A stretch of 64,000 bases of DNA from Streptomyces dangxiongensis (GCF_003675325.1 NZ_CP033073.1:62001-126000), one strand, 5' to 3'; numbered from the stretch's first letter, positions 36,417-45,740 are shown. The notes: a model not told the origin generated them from the letters alone. Program-made: numbers and translations.

Positions 36417-37625
36417 TCATCGAGCGAGTTCGTGGGACAAGGCGGCGTAGATGTATTCACTGCCCCAGCCCGTTGCGTCGAGGTCGTTCTCGACCAGGTG
36501 TGCTTCCCGGCGCATTCCCAGCCGTTCACACAGCCGGACGGAGGCGCCGTTACGCGTGTCCAGGCGGGCGAAGAGGCGATGCGCGCGCAGTGGGCCGAAG
36601 GCTGCCACCGCCGCTGCCCGGGCCGCCTCGGTGGCGTAGCCCCGGCCGCTGTGGGCGGGGTGGAAGACCCAGCCGATCTCCACTTGACGGGCCCGGGCGT
36701 CAGCGAGTTTAAGGAGGATCTCGCCGATGACGTGCCGGGAGTCGTTGCGGCAGACGGCCAGGGTGAGGGTGTCGCCGTCGTGCGCCCAGGCGGTGGCCGT
36801 CGAGACCCTGGCGATGGCATCCGCGCAGTCCTGGCGAGTGCGCGGTGGGCGGTACAGGTAACGCGCAACCTCGGAGAGGCTTTGGTAGGCGTACATGGCT
36901 TCGATGTCGTCGGGGGTGAACAGTCTCAGGTGGAGGCGATCAGTGCGGAGGGGCCAGAAGGCGTCCACGGCTCGCTCCGGCCAGGTGGGGGACCGCCCCA
37001 GGAGGGCAAGGATCTCCTCCAGGGGAGTCCGGCAGGGATACGAGACGCGGGGGGCGAAGGCGGCGCCGGGAGCAGTGCGGGCGGAGCCGTCAGGGACGGC
37101 CTTCGCTATGGCGAGAGCGGCGTCGAGCAACTGGGGACTGAAGTTCACTGTGGCGTCCAGGCTCCGGGCCACGTCCCAGCCGTGCACTACGTAGTCGACG
37201 AGGTGGAAGCCGACGGCGCGGGCCGCGGGGAAGGGCCGCTCGACGTCGATCTCCGGCAGGTGGAAGGACCGGCCAAGGACGTCGGCCTCGGCGAAGGCCT
37301 CCAGGACACGCTCGGCCGAACGCCGGTAGGCGCCGACGGGGTCATGCTCGCCGGTCTGCGGCTGCCATGGCCCAAGGTCGCTGTCTCCTCGTGCTGCGGC
37401 CGCGAAGCCGTTGTGCTGGGCGGTCATATGGGCCAGTAGTTCGCGCAACGTCCATGCGGTGCAGGGGGTCGCACGGTCGAGATCAGCCGCGCTCACCAGC
37501 GACACCACCTCCGTGCTGGTGCGCACGGCGTCGGCGTCGAGTGCGAGGAGTTCCTTTCCCGTCAGCGGCGACGAAGGACCGCGCGACGCGGACTTCGCAG
37601 ACTGGGCTTCCTCATTCATAGGCAT
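36417..37625 (-). CDS. Fusion: TIGR03086/MDMPI-type protein plus GNAT acetyltransferase
   Basis: 402 residues in one intact frame. Residues about 25-215 are a DinB-like four-helix domain of the TIGR03086/maleylpyruvate-isomerase type (PCTAWTLRELLAHMTAQHNG; later AVGFHLVDYVVHGWDVARSL, with metal-ligand-like histidines). Residues about 225-400 are a RimJ/RimL-type GNAT domain (RTDRLHLRLFTPDDIEAMYA, IGWVFHPAHSGRGYATEAAR, RLCERLGMRREAHLVENDL). The first half may use a low-molecular-weight thiol and metal; the second acetylates an amine. It is divergent from a MarR gene with 51 bases between starts, so it is probably MarR-controlled. Confidence 0.88.
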   Translation of the reverse strand: MPMNEEAQSAKSASRGPSSPLTGKELLALDADAVRTSTEVVSLVSAADLDRATPCTAWTLRELLAHMTAQHNGFAAAARGDSDLGPWQPQTGEHDPVGAYRRSAERVLEAFAEADVLGRSFHLPEIDVERPFPAARAVGFHLVDYVVHGWDVARSLDATVNFSPQLLDAALAIAKAVPDGSARTAPGAAFAPRVSYPCRTPLEEILALLGRSPTWPERAVDAFWPLRTDRLHLRLFTPDDIEAMYAYQSLSEVARYLYRPPRTRQDCADAIARVSTATAWAHDGDTLTLAVCRNDSRHVIGEILLKLADARARQVEIGWVFHPAHSGRGYATEAARAAAVAAFGPLRAHRLFARLDTRNGASVRLCERLGMRREAHLVENDLDATGWGSEYIYAALSHELAR

Positions 37626-37676
37626 GCGCCTACGATCTCTTCATGCTTATGGTCTGTCAACGAGTATTATGTCGCC

Positions 37677-38120
37677 ATGGCCGTCGACCACAGGAGTCGC
37701 GATGTCGCCGCGATGCTCCAGCCGCTGCTCAGTTCCCTGGTCGATGCGGAACTGCCGGTACTCGCCGCTCACGACCTGTCCATGTGGGGATACGCCGTGC
37801 TCGGCGCCCTGAGCGACGGCCCGGTACGCACACAGGCGGCACTGTGTGAAGCCATCGGTGCGGACAAGACGCGCATCATCACCACCCTCGACAAGCTCCA
37901 GGCGGCCGGGCTCATCTCCCGGTTGCCGGACCCGGCCGATCGCCGTGTCCGCCTCCTGGCGATCACCAAGGAAGGGCGCGAAGTCCACCACTCGGTGCGC
38001 GCCGCCATCCGTGCAGGCGAGGACCGCGTCCTCGCCACACTCACGCCAGCCGACCGCCGCGCCTTCCTGAGCGCGCTGAACGCCTTGGCCGACTCGATAG
38101 ACGCCCAACGCCGTGGATGA
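37677..38120 (+). CDS. MarR-family transcriptional regulator
   Basis: 147 residues. It has winged-helix motifs YAVLGALSDGPVRTQAALCE, IGADKTRIITTLDKLQAAGL and the wing LISRLPDPADRRVRLLAITK. It is divergent from the MDMPI-GNAT fusion gene; both promoters must lie in the 51 bases between 37626 and 37676. MarR proteins of this arrangement usually repress the neighbour and themselves and respond to phenolic or oxidising compounds. The frame is intact. Confidence 0.92.
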   Translation: MAVDHRSRDVAAMLQPLLSSLVDAELPVLAAHDLSMWGYAVLGALSDGPVRTQAALCEAIGADKTRIITTLDKLQAAGLISRLPDPADRRVRLLAITKEGREVHHSVRAAIRAGEDRVLATLTPADRRAFLSALNALADSIDAQRRG

Positions 38121-38123
38121 GGT

Positions 38124-38285
38124 GTGCGGGGGCTGGGTTTTCCGTCGAAACGCTCGACCCGGGCGGCACGGCTGGGCGAGGCGGAGGTGTCGGACGGACC
38201 GCCGTTCGTGCTGTCGCCGCGATGGGAGTACGACGTGGTGCTGAACGTGGCCAGGCGGTGGGTGACGGCGTTCTCCACGCAGTGA
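38124..38285 (+). pseudogene. Site-specific integrase, N-terminal fragment
   Basis: The frame reads GLGFPSKRSTRAARLGEAEV, then DGPPFVLSPRWEYDVVLN, matching the N-terminal arm-binding region of large actinobacterial tyrosine integrases (DGTPFxLxPxGxYDVxLNRY in relatives). It ends after 53 codons; the catalytic domain is absent. It directly follows the MarR stop and is a relic of an integrated element. Confidence 0.55.
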
Positions 38286-38441
38286 ATGCGAGGCCAAGGC
38301 AAGAGGGCGTGGGAAGCGGTGAGCGAGACCAGGGAAGTGGTCTTCGACCGTGAGGGCTGCGGCGGGGAGACGCGTCTGGGGAATCGTCCGCCAATCACGG
38401 GGTTGACCTGGCGATCAGTAAGAGATCTCGAAGGAGCTGGC

Positions 38442-38846
38442 ATGACCGACGAACCCGCTGTGCGTGAACTCCGCTTGGTGGTCACGGCGGCAGACTATGA
38501 TGCGGCGCTGCACTTCTACCGTGACGTCCTTGGCCTGCCGGAGCGCGGCGCGTTCGCCTCTCCAGACGGCCGGGTCACCATTCTTGACGCCGGCCGAGCC
38601 ACCTTGGAACTGACAGATCCAAACCACGCTGCCTTCATCGACGACGTCGAGGTCGGTCGGCGGGTAGCCGGCCACATTCGCGTTGCCTTCCAGGTCGACG
38701 ACTCCGTCGCCACAACGTCGAAACTGGCCGCGGCCGGAGCCCAGGTGGTCGCCGAGCCGACACGCACCCCCTGGAACTCGCTCAACTCGCGGCTTGAGGC
38801 ACCGGGCGCTCTTCAGCTGACTCTCTTCACCGAGCTCGACGATTAG
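38442..38846 (+). CDS. VOC-family (glyoxalase/bleomycin-resistance-like) protein
   Basis: 134 residues from the ATG at 38442, preceded by AAGGAG. One VOC module pair is visible: RELRLVVTAADYDAALHFYR, DVLGLPERG in the first half, and GHIRVAFQVDDSVATTSKLA with PWNSLNSRLEAPGALQLTLF in the second. Such proteins bind a metal and act as lyases, dioxygenases or drug-sequestering proteins. The first metal-ligand position (normally His or Gln) is not obvious. Monocistronic, intact. Confidence 0.85.
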   Translation: MTDEPAVRELRLVVTAADYDAALHFYRDVLGLPERGAFASPDGRVTILDAGRATLELTDPNHAAFIDDVEVGRRVAGHIRVAFQVDDSVATTSKLAAAGAQVVAEPTRTPWNSLNSRLEAPGALQLTLFTELDD

Positions 38847-39149
38847 CCGTTGGTCAATCGGGCCGGCCCGCAGCCACTCGGCGATGGTCGCGACGAGGAC
38901 GGTCGACTCGTGACGACCGCGAACTCGTCGGTGGCGTGGCCACGGTCGCCGCGCCGTCGCGGGTAGGTGCGGTTCCGGCGGGAGGCATACGCTTCATCGG
39001 CGCGGGCTCCCCGCGGCCGGGTGCCCGCGTCCGGCCCCGGGCCGGACGCGCAACCCCGGTGTGCCCCGAGACGGCTTGGAATGGGCGAGTCCCCGCGATG
39101 CCGGGCCGTGATCAGGACCGACAGGGGGTTCGGCTTCCCTTCGAAGGTG

Positions 39150-39770
39150 AGGGCGTCGGCGCTGAGGTGCTCGCCGAGCGGATCGCTCCGATCAGCAAGA
39201 TCCGTGACGCGGTGCTGGCAGTGCTGGAGGGATCGCAGGATGTTGCGGCCGTCCCTTGGCCGGCCGGCACACCTGCCACCGAGGACACCGTTTCCACCGC
39301 CAGCGCGTTGGCCGGTGGCGCACCGGTCGGCAGCCATCACCTGCTGGAGGCGATGCTGCGGACGGAGAACAGCATGGCGGGCCAGGGTGCTGCGGGAACT
39401 CGGGGTCCACCCGGACGCGGTCGCCGCCAAGATCGACGCACTGGATCCGGAGACGACCACGGACGCGAACCCGGAGGAAGCCGCCGCGCGCCAGATGGAG
39501 ATCCGGCTGGTCGACGATGAGGTGCACCTGATCCTTCGGGACCCGACGACGGTCACGACCGCCAAGAAGGTCATCGAGCTGTCCGACGGCGCGATCCAGG
39601 GCGTCGGGCCGGTCGCCGGCATGTTCGTCCCGCTCTGGCGGTCGACCAGCCAACTGCTGTCGCAGATCCAGCGCATGCTCGAACCGGAAACCGAAGAAGA
39701 GGACGGGTCCGCCGCGAGCAAGGTGGCCAAGGCCGTGCGCACGGTGCTGGTGTCCCGGCTCCGCCGGTGA
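39150..39770 (+). pseudogene. Clp N-terminal-domain protein, truncated and frameshifted
   Basis: The first recognisable part (VLAERIAPISKIRDAVLAVL, PWPAGTPATEDTVSTASALA, GSHHLLEAMLRTENSMA) and the rest (RVLRELGVHPDAVAAKIDAL, RQMEIRLVDDEVHLILRDPT, VAGMFVPLWRSTSQLLSQIQ) lie in different frames, with the shift near 39380. Together they match a Streptomyces Clp amino-terminal-domain protein, a stand-alone relative of the substrate-receiving domain of Clp ATPases. The N-terminal portion is missing. Confidence 0.65.
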
Positions 39771-39840
39771 ACGGCTGATCCGCGTGCCGGAAGTTATCGG
39801 TGGGCACGCGAGGACGGGGGCGGGATGAGCACCTTCCTTC

Positions 39841-40005
39841 CACGGGCAGCCGGTCAAGATAGTGCCGCTGGCGAACCGCGCCAACGGCGGCCACCCCTTC
39901 GCCACGGCGGCACTGATACGGCTTCGTGACCAGCAAGGGGATCAACGGGAGGCGGCACATTGGCGTGCGCGCCTCCCCCGGGGGGAGAACCCGACTGGCG
40001 CCTGA
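39841..40005 (+). pseudogene. TPR-like protein fragment
   Basis: The frame contains PLANRANGGHPFATAALIRL, RDQQGDQREAAHWRARL, reminiscent of the degenerate Streptomyces tetratricopeptide unit (LxxLREEAGDxEGAExLxRxA). It stops at 40005. Too short for certainty. The DNA from 40006 to 40311 holds no recognisable gene. Confidence 0.3.
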
Positions 40006-40311
40006 CAGCCGGCCCTGCGGCCCGGCGCGCACTCCGAGACCTCCGAAACGACGCACCTCCTTGATCAGCGCAGCGCAGCCTTCGCTTCGCCCGGCCGGAG
40101 AGCAGACGCCGGAAATCGTGCACTCGGAGGGCGTACGAGCGGCGGCGTGCCGCGCTTGGCGCTGTTCGCGGACTACGGGCTGGAGTCCCCGCTGGACGGG
40201 CCCTGGCGCCCGACGCGGTCGTGACCCACGTACAGGGTGCGGGTCCACCCGGGCCGTCACCGGCTCCCCCGCCGACCCCCGGACGGTACTGCCGGGCCGC
40301 TACGACACCGC

Positions 40312-40790
40312 TCAGAGCGCTTGGCGGATCGCGTGCGACAAGTCGGCCGCGGTAGTGGGAGCGATACGGGGCTCATCGATGAGAGCGGTGTCGATGACCG
40401 CGGCGATTCGGCGTGGCAGCGTGGGTAGCCGGTCGCGTATGGGCACGGCCGGCTCGCGCAGAACGACGGCGAACCGGATCGGCGTCGGCCGGGAAGTCGC
40501 GCGGGGGTGAACCGGTGAGCATCCAGTACAGACAGGCCGTCATAGCCCACGGATCGACTCCGGGCAGTGCGTACTTGAAGTCGATGACCTGGCTGCGCGG
40601 CATGAAGGCCAGGCTGCCGCCCATCGCGCCGGTGAGGGTGTGGCCGGACAGGCCTGCACTGTCGAACGCCTTGGACAGGCCGACGTCGGCGACTTTGATG
40701 GTCGCGTGGTCGCTGGCCCCGGTGAGCAGGAGGTTTTGCGGTTTGATGTCGCGGTGCACCTGTCCCCGGTGCACGGCCCGGGCGGGCCGA
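40312..40790 (-). pseudogene. Serine/threonine protein kinase, C-lobe remnant
   Basis: The catalytic loop HRDIKPQNLLL, a modified DFG motif (VADVGLSKAF), the activation segment (TLTGAMGGSLAFMPRSQVID, then YALPGVDPWAMTACLYWMLT) and GSPPRDFPADADP lie in one frame. The last part (FAVVLREPAVPIRDRLPTLP, AADLSHAIRQAL) is in another, after a shift near 40490. The N-lobe with the ATP-binding loop is absent. In Streptomyces this kinase type is often a module of larger signalling fusions. Confidence 0.75.
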
Positions 40791-41193
40791 CCGGGCACGG
40801 TGCGGCGGCGGCCGGGGCCTGGTCGACCCGGGCCGACGCCGCAGGGCCCGGGGGTGGATGCCGTCGGTTCACGGCGGCGCCCGCCTTGACCGCGGTCAGG
40901 CCGGCGGCGGGCGCGGCGGCGAGCAGGAGGGGTGGGTCCTGGGTGCAGTGAGCGAGGCAGGGCCAAGATGGTCGGCGATGCACGGATCTCGGCCCGGCGC
41001 TACGCACCGGTCATGCCGCCGCCGGCCGGATGGCGGCCGGTGTCCTGTCGTGCTGATGGCGAGTGCGCCTACCCGTTAACGATGCTCTGCCGTTGCGCGG
41101 CCCGGTTTTTCTGCGAGTTGACGGAGTGGGGCGTCTGGTGCTCCGTTTCACCCACCGTGCACCATCGTTGGTGGAGCTTCTCGGCGGCGTTCG
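40791..41193. other. No recognised gene
   Basis: About 400 bases between the kinase remnant and the small membrane protein gene. A plus-strand frame around 41063-41240 shows some plausible protein sequence (FLRVDGVGRLVLRFTHRAPS) but no family was recognised. It may be a gene remnant. Confidence 0.35.
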
Positions 41194-41583
41194 TCAGGCA
41201 GACGTCGACGTGCTGAGCCAAGACTCGGCTGTCCTGGCGGATTCCACCTCAGGCGCAGAGCGCGCGCGACGTGCGCCACGCCGTCCCGCCAGGCGACACC
41301 CCAGGCAATCAGCGTGCCCGGCCTTCGCGCTGGTGTCCCGGACACGCCAGTCCCACTGCTCGATCGGACGCGGCCCACTCGACTTACCCCAGCCGGCCAG
41401 ATGAAGCACCCACGTGACCAGGATGGCCAGGGCGAGAACGCCGATGCCGACACACACGAGCGGTCCCGAGACCACGATCACGCCGATGCCGCACAGCCCG
41501 GCACCCAGCGTCGCCACGGCCACTCCGGTCCAGCCGGCGACCGTATGCCCCAGGTCATACGGGTCGTCTCCGTGTATGAACAT
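41194..41583 (-). CDS. Small HGxxPAAW-like membrane protein
   Basis: 129 residues. The N-terminus FIHGDDPYDLGHTVAGWTGV resembles the HGxxPAAW family of small actinobacterial membrane proteins. Two hydrophobic helices (about 18-40 and 44-65) follow, then a hydrophilic tail with DWRVRDTSAKAGHADCLGCR, including a CxxC pair as in some Streptomyces relatives. Its function is unknown; in biosynthetic regions such proteins accompany tryptophan genes. It stands alone, divergent from a MarR gene. Confidence 0.65.
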   Translation of the reverse strand: MFIHGDDPYDLGHTVAGWTGVAVATLGAGLCGIGVIVVSGPLVCVGIGVLALAILVTWVLHLAGWGKSSGPRPIEQWDWRVRDTSAKAGHADCLGCRLAGRRGARRARSAPEVESARTAESWLSTSTSA

Positions 41584-41660
41584 GATGGCACTCCTTCAAG
41601 AGCTGCGGACGGGAGCGTGAACGGTCGCGAGAGCACGTCACAGGTAGAATGCCTCACGAC

Positions 41661-41681
41661 CTAAGTTACTTAGATACTAAG
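41661..41681. promoter_or_regulatory. Two overlapping palindromes, probable MarR operator
   Basis: CTAAGTTACTTAG (41661-41673) and CTTAGATACTAAG (41669-41681) are two inverted repeats with five-base arms that overlap by five bases. They lie directly upstream of the GTG start at 41690. The AT-rich site is exceptional in this GC-rich region. Autoregulation by the MarR protein is likely. Confidence 0.75.
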
Positions 41682-41689
41682 GGGAATCT

Positions 41690-42187
41690 GTGGGGCACCG
41701 CAAGGCGCGCCCGGCCGCAACGGGCGACCAGGCTCTGTACGCCATGGACCGAATGATCGCGACAGCACAGTTCGGCCAACAGGACATCGCACGCCGCCTC
41801 GGCCTGAACGTCACCGACCTCACCTGCCTGGGCTTCCTCACCGAGGCATCCATGGCCGGTGAGTCCTTGGTCGCCGGCGACCTGGCGGAGCGGGCGAGGC
41901 TGACCACGGGAGCGGTGACGGGTGTACTGAACCGGTTGGAGAAGGCCGCTTACATCCGTCGCACCCCGGACCCGGGCGACCGCCGACGTGTGGTCGTAGT
42001 GATGGACGAAACGGCGCAAGAGCGCATTCTGGCGGTGTACGGCCCCGTGTACCAACGCCTGGCCGCACTCTTCGCCGACTACGAGGCCGAGGAGGTCGCA
42101 GTACTGGCCGACTGGTTCACCAGGGCCCGGGGCCTGTTCGAGGAGGCATTGCAGGAGATCCGAGAGGAGCCGCCGGGTTCCCGGTGA
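41690..42187 (+). CDS. MarR-family transcriptional regulator
   Basis: 165 residues from a GTG at 41690. It has the helix-turn-helix LAERARLTTGAVTGVLNRLE, KAAYIRRTPDPGDRRRVVVV, and dimerisation helices at both ends. The subtype is the one often annotated MarR/SlyA in Streptomyces. Two overlapping palindromes sit just before the start. No obvious target gene is adjacent: the divergent neighbour is a small membrane protein and the downstream 600 bases hold no gene, so a lost target or remote targets are possible. Confidence 0.9.
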   Translation: MGHRKARPAATGDQALYAMDRMIATAQFGQQDIARRLGLNVTDLTCLGFLTEASMAGESLVAGDLAERARLTTGAVTGVLNRLEKAAYIRRTPDPGDRRRVVVVMDETAQERILAVYGPVYQRLAALFADYEAEEVAVLADWFTRARGLFEEALQEIREEPPGSR

Positions 42188-42812
42188 CGGAACGGTTCCG
42201 CAAGGCTGCACCTGCGCTTTCCCTTGGCAAGCGAGGCGTTGGCGACACCGGCAGGCCGACCCGTTCCCTCAACGCGGGCCCCCACGGCGGACCCGAGCGT
42301 GCGGCGCGGGCCCGGCCCAGCCCGACACGGCGACCGGACACGGGCGGCCGGGCGGCGAGGCAACGCCCGGCAGGCGCGGGGCCGGCACGGGGCCGGACCC
42401 CACGCCCCTGGAGAGCCGGCGCCGGGCGGCGGACGACGGACGGGCGGACGACGGACGCGGGCCCCCCTGGCGGCACGGAGCACGCGGCGGCTGGAAGCCG
42501 GGGCGTACCTGGCCCGCCCTCGCCCGGCCGACCTGGCGCAAAAGCGGACGGCTCGACCAAGCCGCCGATACCGACGATCACACGTACCGTGCGCAGCACA
42601 GAGAACACGGCCTGATCACCACGGTGAGCTACCTGACCAACCCGCACATCACAGCCCCAGCCCAGGGCCAGCACCCACGCCCGCCACGACCCACCAGGAC
42701 GGCGGGACGGCGTCCTCGGCCGGCCCCCGAACGCCTTCTGTACGGTGGGGGTAAGGTTGCAGCGCCTGCGTATGACGTCGCCCGGGAGCAGCCCGACTTG
42801 GGCAGATTTGTC
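42188..42812. other. Extremely GC-rich stretch without recognised gene
   Basis: About 620 bases of low-complexity, GC-rich sequence with short direct repeats (GCGGACGACGGACG twice near 42429-42456). All frames give Arg/Pro/Gly-rich text with no family resemblance. Confidence 0.4.
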
Positions 42813-43490
42813 CTACGCTGCCCGCTCGGACAGGAAAGCCTCCCAGGTTCGCTGTCCCGTACTGGCGTCCTCGGCGGCGAGGTTCTCACCGGCGCGGCAA
42901 GCACGACCGACGGGGCCGGGGATGCGGACCGGCAGCAACGGGCGCCGCCTTCCTGTTGTCTCGAGGTAGCTGCGCAGAAGGTCCCCCAGGCCGTACGTCC
43001 GGGGACCCGCGAGGTCGGGGGTCCGGCCGGCGGGTGCTGTCAGCGCCAGTTCGACAAGGCGCTCCGCCATGTCCCGGGCGTCCACGGGCTGCCAGCGCAT
43101 GCCGCCCGGTGAAGGGATGAGTGGCAGTTTGCTCATCTTCTGCGCCACGGTCAGTGCCAGGTCGTGGAACTGGGCCGCGCGCAGGGTCCCCTGGGGCCGC
43201 CGGCGAGGTGCAGTACCGTCTCGACGCCGTCCAGCGCACTACTCAGCCCGCCCCCTTGGAGCAGGTCGCAGGTGTGGTACTCGATGCCGTCGCCCGGTCC
43301 GCGGCCGTGACGCGTCAGGATGCGCACCTCGTGGCCGGCTTGCCGCAGAAGCGGCACCACGAGGCTGCCCAACGTTCCGGTGCCACCGGTGAACACCAGG
43401 TGTTGCACCCTGGCCGATTGCGCGGCCCTCACCAAGTTCCTGGTTGCTTCGTCGTCGCCTGTGACACACGGGCTTCGGCCGTGACCATTC
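42813..43490 (-). pseudogene. NAD(P)-binding (NmrA-like atypical SDR) gene, rearranged
   Basis: The N-terminal Rossmann segment (TGGTGTLGSLVVPLLRQAGH, EVRILTRHG, DGVETVLHLAGGPRG) lies at about 43425-43205. The C-terminal part (KLPLIPSPGGMRWQPVDARD, PAGRTPDLAGPRTYGLGDLL, TWEAFLSERAA) follows at 43148-42813 in another frame, with about 60 codons missing between. A piece of that missing middle (GDDEATRNLVRAAQSARVQH) stands upstream of the N-terminal segment. So the gene is rearranged, perhaps from two copies. Confidence 0.7.
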
Positions 43491-43576
43491 CGCGCAGTCA
43501 CTCCGGTCCACTTTGTGGTTCGGTGCCACGTCGTTGACCGCTGTCGCGTGGGAGGCGCCGCTGCGGCCCGCGCCAC

Positions 43577-44001
43577 GGGCCGGGCCGCCCATCTCCCCCA
43601 CGGGCCGACCCAGCTCGTAGGAGGCGGCCGTCAGCCCCATGGGCGCGAGGTTGCGCAGGGTGTCCCCGCTTGAGGTCCTCCCGCTGTTCTCCACCAGGCC
43701 GTGCTTACGCACATCGGAGAGTGCCCCGAGGTGCGAGGCGGTGCGGGCCTGCTTCCGCTGGGGCTTGTCCTTGTTGTGACCTGCGGGTTTTCCATTCTGC
43801 TCGGTGCCGGGCACCGAAGTGGGTTCCAAAGGGGCAACCCAAGTGCGCACCGCAGGAGGCCGGGACGGCTTGCCCGGTGCTGGTCGGGCCTGTGTTCGGG
43901 GCGGGCGTGCCGGGCGCCGGCTGGTGGTCGGTGTGCCGTCATCGTCATGACTCTGTGCATGTGCGGGTGGGCTGCAGTAGGCACAGGCGTGACCGTGGGC
44001 G
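43577..44001. other. No recognised gene
   Basis: About 425 bases between the rearranged SDR and the old-yellow-enzyme gene. Minus-strand frames contain fragments such as RKHGLVENSGRTSSGDTLRN that could be degenerate protein, but no family was recognised. Confidence 0.35.
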
Positions 44002-45114
44002 TCAATCCGCTTGGAGGAAGGGGTAGTCGGTGTAGCCTTCCGCGCTCGGCGCGTAGAAGAGTTCCGGCCGGGGCTCGTTCTCGGGGTGTCCGTTCCGCCA
44101 GCGTTCGACCAGGTCGGGGTTGGCGATCAGGGCTCGGCCGACGACCACGGCGTCGGCGTGGTCGGCCTCGATCCGCCGCATCGCGTCCTCGCGGGTGGTC
44201 TGCCCCCCGAGGAAGCCGCTGTTGACGATCAGCTTGCCGTCCAAGCGCTGCCGCAGCTCCTGCACCAGCGCTCCGCCCGGCTCGCTGTGCAGCACGGAAA
44301 GGTAGGCCAGGCCCAGCGGGCGCAGTTGGTCCACCAGGGTGCCGTAGGTGGCCAGGACGTCATCCCGGTCGGTCTCGAAGACGTCCCCGATGCTGATCTC
44401 CGGCGAGATCCGCAGTCCGACCCGCTCGGCACCGACGGCCTTCGCGACCTCCGTGACCACATCGATGACGAAGCGGGCCCGGTTCTGCGGCGAGCCGCCG
44501 TATTCGTCGGTGCGCTGGTTGGCCGCCGGGGAGAGGAACTGGTGGAGCAGGTAGCCGTTGGCGCCGTGGATCTCCACGCCGTCCGCTCCCGCCTCGATGG
44601 CCCTGCGAGCCGCGGCGACGAAGTTCTCCAGGGCTGTCCGGGCGTCTGCGGTGGTCATCGCTTCCGGCACGGGGAAGGGCTGTTCGCCCTTCTCCGTGAA
44701 CACCTTGCCGTCGATGGCGATCGCGCTGGGGGCGAGGACGCGCCGGCCGCCGTTGATGTCGGGGTGGGCGGCGCGGCCGGCGTGCATGATCTGCATGACG
44801 ATGCGGCCGCCCTGGGCGTGCACCGCCTCGGTCACCCGTCGCCAGCCGGCCGCTTGCTCGTCGGTGGCGATGCCCGGCTCGCCGACCCATCCCTGCGATG
44901 CATGGTCGGGGTAGGTGCCCTCGGTGATGATCAGTCCGACGCTCGCCCGCTGCCGGTAGTACTCGACCATCAGGTCCCCGGGGATGCCGGTGGAACCGGC
45001 CCGGACCCGGGTCAGCGGTGCCATGACGATGCGGTTGGCGAGCTCGATCTTCCCGAGGGCGACAGGGGAGAAAAGCGACGGAACAGGCGAGAATTCCGAA
45101 ATGGTGACGGACAT
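44002..45114 (-). CDS. Alkene reductase, old yellow enzyme family
   Basis: 370 residues, an intact TIM barrel of the NemA/OYE type. Landmarks are LANRIVMAPLTRVRAG near the N-terminus, IMHAGRAAHPD, the substrate/FMN motif GVEIHGANGYLLHQFLSP, NQRTDEYGGS and the late VVVGRALIANPDL. It carries FMN and reduces activated C=C bonds or nitro groups with NADPH. It is divergent from an ArsR-type regulator with 111 bases between starts, an arrangement typical of electrophile-inducible OYE genes. Confidence 0.94.
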   Translation of the reverse strand: MSVTISEFSPVPSLFSPVALGKIELANRIVMAPLTRVRAGSTGIPGDLMVEYYRQRASVGLIITEGTYPDHASQGWVGEPGIATDEQAAGWRRVTEAVHAQGGRIVMQIMHAGRAAHPDINGGRRVLAPSAIAIDGKVFTEKGEQPFPVPEAMTTADARTALENFVAAARRAIEAGADGVEIHGANGYLLHQFLSPAANQRTDEYGGSPQNRARFVIDVVTEVAKAVGAERVGLRISPEISIGDVFETDRDDVLATYGTLVDQLRPLGLAYLSVLHSEPGGALVQELRQRLDGKLIVNSGFLGGQTTREDAMRRIEADHADAVVVGRALIANPDLVERWRNGHPENEPRPELFYAPSAEGYTDYPFLQAD

Positions 45115-45225
45115 GGGCGTCCTTGTGCAGAGAGGTGAATAACGGTATGAAGGTCATTCCGTTTCTTCACTGGAGCCCATGTACGCGCAAACGCGAACAT
45201 GAGGCCGTGGCGTTACCCTTCCCTC

Positions 45226-45579
45226 ATGGCCAGCCGCACCTCGTCCCCGCTCGTCCACCCCGACGTGGAAGACCTCGACCTTTTCAAGATCATGAGCGCG
45301 CTGACCGACGAGCTCCGGCTCACCATCGTCGTCACTCTTGCTGCCTCACCTGGTCTGGCCTGCAGCGGCTTCAACCGGGATGTCACCGCGTCCGTGCTGA
45401 CCCGCCACTTTCGAGTCCTGCGCGAAGCCGGTGTCATCAGGCAGCGCGACGTCGGCACCCGCCGCATCAACACTTTGCGCAAGGAAGAACTGGACCAGCG
45501 GTTCCCCGGGCTGATCGACCTCGTCCTCAAGGAGAGCGTCGGCCGCGTGGAGCCCTACACCGACTGCGACAGCGCCTGA
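45226..45579 (+). CDS. ArsR-family helix-turn-helix regulator
   Basis: I chose the ATG at 45226 (117 residues). The core is a winged helix: FKIMSALTDELRLTIVVTLA, then VTASVLTRHFRVLREAGVIR and the wing DVGTRRINTLRKEELDQRF. Cysteines occur at CSGFNRD and near the C-terminus (DCDSA), which could sense electrophiles, though this is inference. It is divergent from the OYE gene and probably represses it. Confidence 0.9.
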   Translation: MASRTSSPLVHPDVEDLDLFKIMSALTDELRLTIVVTLAASPGLACSGFNRDVTASVLTRHFRVLREAGVIRQRDVGTRRINTLRKEELDQRFPGLIDLVLKESVGRVEPYTDCDSA

Positions 45580-45740
45580 GCCTTCGGAGCGCCCGGCTGC
45601 GGACGCGACGAACCGGACCCGTCGCAGCGGCATGACGCACTCGTACGGCCTGACCGGCCCTGGATCCGGGCGAAGAACGCGACCGCCTCGCACCACGGCG
45701 TCAGACACTTGAACCGGCGCACGGCCACCTCGATCACCAC
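45555..45740 (-). pseudogene. ISL3-type transposase zinc-ribbon remnant
   Basis: The minus strand reads VIEVAVRRFKCLTPWCEAVA, the second half of the N-terminal zinc ribbon of ISL3 transposases (RRFxCxxxxCxxxTFxEQI in relatives). It decays within 20 further codons. The remainder of the IS is absent. Confidence 0.5.
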
